The notes under the pieces: model-generated
What the model saw: only the letters and a program-made list of their open reading frames with translations
The model's database searches: none
What the model was told of the DNA's origin: nothing
DNA from: Cystobasidium ongulense
Taxonomy: Eukaryota; Basidiomycota; Cystobasidiomycetes; Cystobasidiales; Cystobasidiaceae
Assembly: GCA_022835595.1 (NCBI GenBank)
Contig: BQUP01000006.1
Coordinates: forward strand, 1,556,020 to 1,620,019
Direction of reading: 5' to 3'
DNA length: 64,000 bases
Part shown: positions 55,898 to 64,000 of the stretch, in pieces
Position numbering within the stretch: position 1 is the stretch's first letter
Layout of the letters: every line of letters begins with the position of its first letter
Translations under genes and position numbers: made by a program

Positions 55898-57498
55898 CTC
55901 GCCTTCTGATATTGGACTTAGGCTATCACTATCTTCGATTCACCAATACCCGCATTCAACACTAGTTGGGTGTTATACTATTTCGCCTCCAAATTCCGCA
56001 TGCTACTTCCGTTTTCCAACCAGCCCTACTATGTCGTTCATCAAAATTTCGAAACTCAAATGACTATTTTTCGTTGTCACGCAAAGGTATTTCATTCGTC
56101 GTTACGCATACAAGTCAGTTCTGTTTCAACAAGACTGCGACATTTCGGGTCACAGCATCCCCATTCACACATCGATGTATCATAAATTTTCTCCCACTTC
56201 CTCTTTTCTTTCTGGTCTCTTTCCGTACTTCTCACTATTTTGTCTTCATGCCATCATGGAATTTTAGACGGGAGGCATACTAAGTGCACTAGTTGTGCGA
56301 AGTTTCTTTTGTTGCCGTTCTACTTGGGAGTAAATATGTGAACGAGTAGCTCTTTCAGTTCAGAATGGTCTATTTTACATCAAATCAAAAGGTAGTCGAT
56401 CAAAGTTGTGCGAAAAACTTAAGTAAAGTCTGCAAAATGCTACAGCAAGTCCTGATCAATATTAGATCTAGCGCTCTGCGCCTGAGGCGATGCTTCGTGC
56501 TTCCAGCACGTCTCCATCTAGTTACTGAATTGCGTACAATTTGCGATACAGCCTTTGAATCGTACGCGTAAATCACCTTCGAGGTACGAGACATCAATTC
56601 GGAAACTGATCGATATATTGCCTCAGCAACCTCAGGGGGGTAGTTAATGATAATTCGGCATTCAATGAAAGCTATCATACGTTACATCACAGACGAATTT
56701 CTATTGGCTGGAGAATCTCGATTTTCTGGAGAGTATGCGTTAGTGCAATTATTCGGTGCCCTTCACAAAGTCTCCAGATTGCCTGAATGGGCGACAGTCT
56801 GAGCGAAGTAAGAAACAAGGTACGATAGAAGCGAAGGGAAATACGTGTAAAGTGGAAATCATCACGCGTAAAGCCTGAAGGGCCTCTAAGAAACTGAACC
56901 ATTGTAAATGGTAAAGAAAGTCTTAGAGGAGTGTACTTTCCTCATACGGTATTCTTTCGCGATAGTACATTCACCTTTTAAAGACAAAGATGCCGAGTTG
57001 ATTTGTCGAGGTTCCAACGAGCTGTCTGAGCGCACGGGGCGAACAGTCAAATGGATATGTCACAAGAGGGTCGGTGCGCAGCATACTGTATATACCAAGG
57101 ATGCTGCGTAAACTCTGAATCTTTGCACAAGTGGAGCGGCCGCAGGGCTTCTTGATGATATACGTCAGCTTGGAAGCCTATTTGTCCCCAAGGTTCACAA
57201 TTTCACAGAGCGAAAGTTGCGGGGTAAGGCTCTATCAAAATCCTCGAAAGTACGGGTTAATTGCGTGAGAACCTGACCATAAGGACACAATGTCACCGGT
57301 CGTACATGCTGAAGACAAATGCTTGGGCAAATACCTATGCTGTGCGCAAATTATATACCTTTTTCTTCTCCCACACGTTTTCCAGCTCGATCACCACGAA
57401 TTGCGAAGAGCTTGCCTTTGACGAGCTGAGGACACTGTCGTGTGCCTTGAAGCTACATCCACTCCTCGCAGCATTCCTATCATTCGAGCTAGGCAGCC
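55898..57498. other. Long intergenic region between tandem paralogs
   Basis: 1.6 kb, relatively A/T-rich, with only short frames on both strands and no recognisable domains. The T-rich sequence at 56185-56240 may be the 3' UTR of paralog A. I see no transposon ends or terminal repeats that would explain the duplication. Confidence 0.4.
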
Positions 57499-59467
57499 AT
57501 GCGGACAGAGTTGTCGGGCTACGATACCCCCGGAGAGATCTTCCATGTTTACAGGATTTATTTCTTTATCGTCGCTGTACGTTGCATTACTCGCTTCAAG
57601 GTCCGACAGTCAGGCTAACGGATATCATTGACTTCCAGGTCTCTTATTTCGTCCTTATCTTTGACTGGATATCGAACCTAAATAATGAATACTCTATGAT
57701 CATACGCCGAAAAAATGCGAGCGAGACCAAGAAATTCTTGTCATTTAAGCCAGTATTCCTTGCATCTAGGTCAGTAGAGTCGCTGAAAGCCTGTATTTGC
57801 TTGCGAGCATCGGCTGATTATATGGATGGTTTAGATACCTGACCTTGGGGTGGTGCACTTTCGTTGTGGCGACCTGGGCGAGCGTATCAAACAACCCCAG
57901 CATTTGCAGCTGGTTCAAGCACTACCCTTATATCTACTCTATTGTTTCCCTACCTGCACACCTGCTCATGATCCTCAGGTGAGATGCTGAAATCTTTTAG
58001 GGCAAGTGGACCTGGCTCAATTATGCTTCTTCAGAATCCACTCCATTTATGGCCGGCCGAATAAGCTGCTTATAGTCCTAATGGGCCTTGCATTAGCAGA
58101 CTTCATTGTCCAGATGTCTGTTAACCATCTTGCCACTTGTAGGTCGTCACCGCACATCACTTTTGACGTACGCTAGAGCTGACTGGTCGTCTTCAGCTGT
58201 CCTTCTGGCCAATACCAATCCCAACTTCGCTATATGCTTCACCTATCCCACTACCGCCGTATTCTGCCTCGTCTTTCTCTCGCCCACCATTTTCCACCAT
58301 ATCCTCCTCGTCTTGACTTTATGGAAATCGGTGAAACAGCTGCGGACCTCGAAGTCAGTTGGCGTCACCCCAATAATCCAAGTCATTCAGCGGGATCATA
58401 TCCTCTATACTCTCGCAATTTGTTTAGTCAACTTCACAAATTTCGTACTTGTATTGCAACCAGGAGCGTGGCCATACAAGCTGGTAAGTGTTGGCTCCAT
58501 CATACACCGCCGAACAAAAAGACTGACACACTTTGCTGCTTGATAGATCATGCAACTTCCAGCTCTTGTATTCACTCAGATTTTCCTAAGCCGAATGACG
58601 TTCAGTCTGAAGAGAACACAAATCAGTACGCTAGCGAACACGAGTTCACTCAACTCGGGTCTAGCAAACTCCAATCCTTCGAGTGGATCAAATCCTGCGT
58701 CTTCTGGGCAGCAGGAGAAGTCGACGGGCTCGGATTCTACGCTAATCACCGATTCGAGGAAGAATTCAGCGAGCGAGAAAGCAGGAGTCGCACCATCTCG
58801 CAGCTCATCAGTCAAGAAATCAGCTGTGCCATACGATCACTCCCGACGCTCAAGCAGACAGGAAGGGAGTCCAGGACCCACGTATGAGCACCATAGGCGA
58901 GGTTCGTCAGTAACTTTGGCGCCATCGCCACATGCAGCTGGAAACTACAGATTCCCGGACCACAGCAGGGCTCGCTCCGAGGAGGACATCCCACCTGTTC
59001 CTATTTCTGTGCCTGCTCAATCGATGCCAGTTCCTCCCTTCGCTACTTTACCGACAAGATATCAGGCACACCGAGCACCAAATCGAAACACACCCGGTGG
59101 CCGCTTCAGACGACAAACTCAGTCATGCGATTCTGATGTCGTGAACATTTCGGTAGAAACGGAAGTCGACGACTCCCACCAAAGCGAAGCTGGCGATCGC
59201 GTCCTGGAAATAAGGTCGTCATATACTCAGCCTTCGGCAGTATACCCATATCTGTTCGAACCACCTGGAACGGCAGCTTCCTCTCTACCTCCGCCCACTG
59301 CTACTTCTGACGTGGCTAACAGAAGCAGCGGAGAATTCGAATATCCAGATGAGAAGGCTTTCCGCGCACCTCAATTACTTGCACAGTCTCTCCGGGATGC
59401 TCCAGTAGCGACTGTCGATACCAGCGCGGCTCAATCGAGCAAAAACACATCGCAGGATCAGTCTTGA
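57499..59467 (+). CDS. Multi-pass membrane protein (paralog B)
   Basis: Exons 57499-57576, 57639-57769, 57835-57978, 58035-58138, 58197-58483 and 58547-59467 give 554 residues. Helices correspond one to one with paralog A: VSYFVLIFDWISNLNNEYSM, TLGWCTFVVVATWASVS, VSLPAHLLMILR, LLIVLMGLALADFIVQMSVN, PTTAVFCLVFLSPTIFHHIL, ILYTLAICLVNFTNFVLVL, then QLPALVFTQIFLSRMTF. Four intron positions coincide with paralog A, but B has one extra intron (58139-58196) inside the motif aligned to ATSVYLSS of A. The tail is Ser/Pro/Arg-rich and of normal GC, without detectable similarity to the A tail. Confidence 0.85.
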
Positions 59468-59915
59468 AATAGTTATCGACATAGTCCAAACGGCGCAGTA
59501 GTAGTAACAGCCAGCCTTGACTTCATTGGCTTCAAAGTATCTTGAACAAATTGCATTTTCAAGTACAGCCCTGTGGTGCAGCAAGAGACAATGTAGTAGA
59601 TCAATCTGAACAATGCGCCTGGAAGCGTGATCCTACTGTATACTACGGATGCAGTATGTATTGTATTTCGAATGGAATGACTGCTTCTAATAGAGACTCA
59701 TTGCTGTCGAGCAATTGCCAAAGATCCTTGCCCGCTGCGTTGGCTGATCTTTGATGAATTCAGGTTGATGTTGCAGCTGTCGAGAGTGGTCCTGCGCAGT
59801 CGCATTGTACCATGCACATGTTGGTGACTTGCCAAGCAGCAACATGCCTTTCGCGAAAAGGCGATCGCTCACGGGTTGGCTTTCACGACAAAAGTGAAAC
59901 GGCCGACGAAGCAGC
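59468..59915. other. Intergenic region
   Basis: 450 bp between paralog B and the Ist3 gene. No supported gene; it holds the Ist3 promoter. Confidence 0.35.
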
Positions 59916-61160
59916 ATGAAGTGAGCGAGCATTCTAGACGAACATATCTAGCACTGGCTGACAGACACCACTCTTGCAGCGTCGTACGTGAGATAGAACG
60001 CATCAACAAGGCTGAAATCGCCCGTATTGCATCTGGCACTCAAGGCGGTTCGTGGCATGACCAGTACAAAGACTCTGCTCACATATTCATAGGTGGTACG
60101 TGCTAGAAGCTTGTTTACGTGTTAGGTACACTATGGTCTAACTCTCTTTTACGAACAGGTCTTCCACCCGAGCTCACAGAGGGCGATGTCATTACCATTT
60201 TCTCGCAATATGGCGAACCTGTCGATATCAATCTGCCTCGAGACAAATCCACAGGCAAAGCAAGAGGTTTTGGATTCTTGATGTATGAAGATCAGCGGTC
60301 GACCATTCTAGCTGTGGACAATATGAATGGCGCAAAGGTGCTGAACCGTACACTTCGAGTCGATCATGTCAACAATTACAAGCATCTAGAGAAAGGTGAA
60401 GACGGAAAGTTCAAGGAGAGTGAAAGTGAAACTTTCAATGCGAGACCCGACTTGTTCATTAGTAAGCTTCCTGTGAACTGCTTAGGTGCCATGATGTGGC
60501 TGATTGAGGTCCTTCGCACGTGCAGACAAGAACAAGGGCAGCGATAGCGAAGAGTCAGATGTTGAGGATGATAATCTGCTAGAAGGCATCGACCTTGATG
60601 ATCCAATGGCAGCGTACCTTATCGGTCAACGAAAAGAGGAGCGAGCCCTTGCAATTGCAAATGGCACCTACTCTAAATCCAAGAAGAAAAGCAAGCACAG
60701 CGGTGAAAGCAAGGAAGAACGTCGAAGACGGAAAGAAGACAGGCATCGCAAACGCGAAGAAAAAGAACGGAGGGGCGATAGAGGACGGGACGCTGGAGAC
60801 AGATCTCGTTCCCGCTCTCGCTCACCGGACAGATCATCGAAACGCCGTCGAGACAGCCCGCAGCCCAGAGCTTCGACTTCAAGAGGCGAAAAGGATACTC
60901 GAGAGTATGATGCCAGATCAGAAAGGCGCCGGAGAGGCAATTCACCAGGTAGAGATGATAGAGACACACGGGACCGCAGGAGCAGAGACATCTCACCCCG
61001 GCCGGACAGGCCAAGGCGAACAGACCGAGATGATTCGAAAGGAATCGATACCGGTTATGGAGATGTCAAGCCAAGAAAGGATTATTCACCAGCTTCACGA
61101 GATGATGGTGATAGACGGCGACGTGAGCGAAGCGATTCGAGGGGACGGGGCCGGTACTAA
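59916..61160 (+). CDS. IST3: RES-complex spliceosome protein Ist3/RBMX2 (Snu17)
   Basis: Exons 59916-59920, 59980-60095, 60159-60461 and 60526-61160 give 352 residues. The first coding exon is only ATGAA; joined to exon 2 it yields [20 protein letters not shown], the conserved N-terminus of this family. The RRM follows with RNP2 HIFIGGL and RNP1 [14 protein letters not shown], then [14 protein letters not shown] and a Glu/Ser-rich stretch. The C-terminal half is Arg/Ser/Asp/Glu-rich ([12 protein letters not shown]). Ist3/RBMX2 acts with Bud13 and Pml1 in the retention-and-splicing (RES) complex. The extra RS tail makes it longer than the yeast protein. Confidence 0.93.
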
Positions 61161-61497
61161 GTCTGCTACAAGGTACCGATTAATTTCTATCTCATGTACA
61201 CGACCGGATTCGGGCCCAGAATAATGTCCTGTTGTGATTCCAAAGCAAGCAACAGTTAAATGTTCACCCCAGTACTGCAGGTCAACCTCAATGCTGTCAC
61301 TCCAGCATGAGACTGGCCAAACACTGACGTTATTGCACGTCAGAGACAAGGTTCGTGTATAACAAAGACGTACTTTTGGCGGAAAGCGCAAATGAGCGTG
61401 AAGAACGTGTCCTTGCTTTCTTTCCTTCTTCTTTTTCTCGAACCACTTCCTAACATACAAGCATCAATCCATACGTTGCTCTACCTACCAACTTGCA
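61161..61497. other. Intergenic region
   Basis: About 340 bp between the Ist3 gene and the small acidic protein gene, both plus strand. No supported gene; CTTTCTTTCCTTC-like pyrimidine sequence around 61415-61440 precedes the next ATG. Confidence 0.4.
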
Positions 61498-62048
61498 ATG
61501 GACTTCGTAAAGAACGCCTTTAGCGGCAGCAATGCAAACAAGGACCACGACGGCAGACCTGATAATGCCGTAGTCGCCGAAGAACAGAAGAACAGAAAGA
61601 GGCTTCAACTTTGGCGATTCCATCAACGGTGCTCTGGGTGGAGGCAAAAGCTCAGAAGCTAATGAGGGTGTGGCGCGACTGTCGACATAGAGAGAGACGC
61701 CTAGCTGACCGATTCGCTTGTTGCAGATTACCTGGACAAGACGTAAGTACATACATAGTACCACGGGGCTGCAATGTAACACGAACTTTAGTATTGATGT
61801 TCTGCATTTGCTTCTGCAGAGTCGATGCGATTCAGCAGCATGTCCTCGGACAAGGCGACCAGTCTAACGAGTCTGCCGCCGAGCAGTTCAAGGATGAGCA
61901 GATCTCTGATGCTATCAGACAGTGAGCATCCGCTTTGCAGTGCTGGCCTTGCGCGAGATGCACAGACTGATGCCAAACGAACGACTCTCGTAGAGCCTGG
62001 AAGAACTCCACCGGACAAGAGCTGCCTATCAAGGACAAGGAGCACTGA
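61498..62048 (+). CDS. Small acidic hypothetical protein
   Basis: Starts at ATG 61498 with MDF and ends at the TGA 62046-62048. The middle and end are clear: GFNFGDSINGALGGGKSSEA, DYLDKT, VDAIQQHVLGQGDQSNESAA, QFKDEQISDAIRQAWKNSTG, QELPIKDKEH. It is like the small fungal proteins that begin MDFVK and end in a TGxxxPIxDKE motif. The first exon is ambiguous. Reading through as MDFVKNAFSGSN leaves a one-base frame conflict near 61605. Treating GTAAAG...CCGTAG (about 61507-61573) as an intron keeps the frame but discards the family-like FVKNAFSG segment. Function unknown. Confidence 0.65.
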
Positions 62049-62935
62049 GTAGTTTGCAGTATGGCTCAATACATGCGTCGTAGACGAATCCCTCTGATGC
62101 CTCCAGCTTGCAGTGACACTGCGCCAGGCTTTCCAAGTTCGCAAAGTACCGGGGTTTGCCCTGAAGGCTGGATGCACCGTGCAACAGAGTCACTCTCTCG
62201 CCTTCGAAGTGCGTGCGTGTCGATACCGGTATTGATAATAATGTGTGACTAGAATGTGCGTTTTTGAAGAAGCAACTATTCTTCCAATCTTTCCCAAGTT
62301 ATGGCACCAAGGAAAGTGGCAGTAACCATTGATCATGCCTTGCCATTCGTTTGCTTCTTGCTTTCATTGTGCGCAATCAGATCAATTGGCACAGCGCATA
62401 TCGGTTGCACGTATACCAAACGCCCTGTGTGTATACACTTCATCGTCGAAGACTTCCTTGCACGCCCGGCGATAGCGAGTAGCCTGTTCAAGCGGGCGAG
62501 CGAAGAGACGCGACACCGGGAGCAAGAACATCGCCAGTCAAGCAGCAAAGGAGCGTAGACGGAGTTTGAATACAGGCATATGCCATATACAGTCATCAAA
62601 ATATCACAGTCTACGTGTTCAAGGCTGCTTACGACCAGGCTTCGCTCAGGCTTCAGCAAGCACGTCCATTAGCGGGTCGAGTAGCACAGGGAAAGCTGTA
62701 CCGCAGTAAGCAGCAACACAAGGTACAATCAGCCAGGCTACCACCACACAACCCTACCCGTGCTATATGCATCGCAACCCGCGTCACTCTACGGGACTGT
62801 AGCTGGATCAATCTCCTTCGAGTACTGGAGCACCAAGTTCGGAAAGGCGTTTCTCACAGGCCTCGCAGCTATATCCCAACCTGATCCGGTACCGCCTACA
62901 AGCACTCAAGCACTCGCTCCTCCAAATACTTCAAT
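62049..62935. other. Intergenic region, possible upstream exon of transporter
   Basis: About 890 bp. A frame around 62825-62935 (with STRSSKYFNMAG in phase with the transporter start) suggests that the sugar transporter may have an upstream 5' exon; the exact boundary cannot be fixed. Otherwise no supported gene. Confidence 0.35.
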
Positions 62936-64000
62936 ATGGCGGGCCCAAAAGGGCGCCTCGTCGGCCAGCCGTTACTCTATGCTGTCTCCATGTTTGCGAG
63001 TTTGGGCGTCTTTCTATTCGGCTACGAGTGGGTCTGGACGGCTTGACGGGACGATTTTGGCATGTCACCCAACTGATACATCGCTCTCTTTCCTCTACAG
63101 TCAAGGAGTTATGAGCGGTATTATCACTCAGCCGTACGTTCGCACGTCCTAAAGGCTGTCTAATTGCTCGACACTGAAAAGCAGTACTGACAATCATCGC
63201 CTTTGTCCGCAATTACAGATACTTCAAAACCTTCTTTCACAACCCAACCCGCTATGAGATTGGTACAATGGTCGCCATTCTCGAAATCGGGGCTTTCAGT
63301 ACGTCACTCGCACAAGGCTCTACACGGAGCACGTGATGACTGAATCACTTCAATGCTTGCTAATTTCATGTCGTTCCGCCACAGTGACCTCTTTGGCTGC
63401 AGGAAGAGTAGGCGATATCTTCGGACGTCGAAGAACTCTCTTCTGGGGCGCAGTCATCTTTTCTATAGGCGGCGCCGTTCAGACTTTTGCAACATCTTTC
63501 GAAGTCATGGTGTTCGGCAGGATCATCTCTGGATTCGGTGTCGGTTTCTTGTCGTAAGTCATGGGTCTATTGTGTGGCTCCGTAAATATCTGTATGCTGA
63601 TAATGCCGCGTGGCATGAAACAGCATGATCGTCCCCGTCTACCAAAGTGAGATCTCCGAAGCAGACAATGTAAGATTCCAGATGCTTGTAGTGGGTTCTA
63701 CAATATTGACGTGCTCTCAATCTACAGAGAGGAAAACTCGCCTGTATCGAATTCACCGGCAACATCGCTGGTTATGCCTCTTCGGTTGTAAGCGTACAAG
63801 TCCGACAAGAAGTTAAAGCGCATGGCTGACATGCATCACCTCTTTCACAGTGGATCGACTACTTCTGCTCTTTCATCGACTCTGATCTTTCTTGGCGTAT
63901 ACCACTCGGCATGCAAGTTGTTATCGGTACCATCCTTGCAGTTGGTTCATTGATAATCCCGGAATCGCCAAGGTAAGCTTGCTCCTCCTCCCCCCCCCCC
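62936..64000 (+). CDS. Sugar transporter (MFS, hexose/Stl1-type), 5' part
   Basis: Truncated by the window end. Exons 62936-63027, 63101-63133, 63219-63298, 63385-63553, 63624-63669, 63728-63787 and 63851-63972 are in phase. They encode FASLGVFLFGYDQGVMSGII, YFKTFFHNPTRYEIG, TSLAAGRVGDIFGRRRTLF (the conserved loop GRR), FGRIISGFGVGFLSMIVPVY, SEISEADNRGKL, and FSDL-like LSWRIPLGMQ...IPESPR, the sugar-porter end-of-helix-6 motif. It is a proton-coupled or facilitative sugar permease of the plasma membrane. The start at 62936 may be an internal Met, as in-frame YFN residues before it resemble the family. Confidence 0.9.

Noticed and set aside
55898-57498. Possible transposon remnant between the tandem paralogs
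   Set aside because: No terminal inverted repeats, no target-site duplication and no transposase-like frame could be seen.
63985-64000. Poly-C run at the window end
   Set aside because: Lies in the polypyrimidine part of an unfinished intron or at a sequence edge; too short to call a repeat.

Overview
The window is nuclear DNA from a filamentous or dimorphic fungus, most probably a basidiomycete. Genes are closely packed on both strands, and most are split by many introns of about 45-120 bp (GT-AG, often with a CTGAC or CTAAC-like branch site). The products include a G-protein gamma subunit ending in CCAIM, a Bni1/SepA-type formin, a Whi2-like BTB protein, Mis12, SRP19, and multi-pass membrane proteins of a basidiomycete flavour. 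I cannot fix the genus. There is no plasmid, phage, transposon or CRISPR array. The only RNA gene I can support is a tRNA-Val(UAC). Exon joins given below are my own hand readings, checked by reading-frame phase and family motifs.

Region 0-9 kb: a small three-exon orphan; a single-exon LRR-like protein; a DnaJ-X co-chaperone with an N-terminal zinc ribbon; cytosolic tyrosyl-tRNA synthetase; and an F-box/LRR-like gene with an apparent frameshift. Region 9-20 kb: an 18-exon formin (about 1783 aa), a Whi2-like protein and an MFS transporter, all on the minus strand. Region 20-33 kb: SRP19 (divergent from the MFS gene), a D-2-hydroxyacid dehydrogenase, Mis12, a transketolase-like enzyme, a cupin, an SDR with a probable frameshift, and an intact zinc-type MDR oxidoreductase. 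This is a locally metabolic, oxidoreductase-rich stretch.

Region 33-49 kb is mostly cell biology and RNA processing: G gamma; the TRAPP subunits Trs33 and Trs31, head to head over about 240 bp; the spliceosomal protein MFAP1 with a zinc knuckle; an unrecognised helical/disordered protein; a stand-alone Rev1-like BRCT protein; ribosomal protein eS8; a MYND-finger protein; tRNA-Val; a RING-CH membrane E3 ligase; and an Mpv17/PMP22-family protein.

Region 49-64 kb: a large low-complexity/coiled-coil protein whose early exons are tandem copies of one motif; two tandem paralogous multi-pass membrane proteins that differ by one intron; the RES-complex spliceosome protein Ist3/RBMX2; a small acidic protein; and the 5' part of a sugar transporter cut by the window end.

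The most unusual feature of the window is its exon structure. There are many exons of 11-19 nt, one gene whose first coding exon is 5 nt, exon duplication, an intron difference between paralogs, and a 25-nt GT-AG interval in Trs33. Several other genes have reading-frame breaks that are either unusual splicing, pseudogenes or assembly indels.
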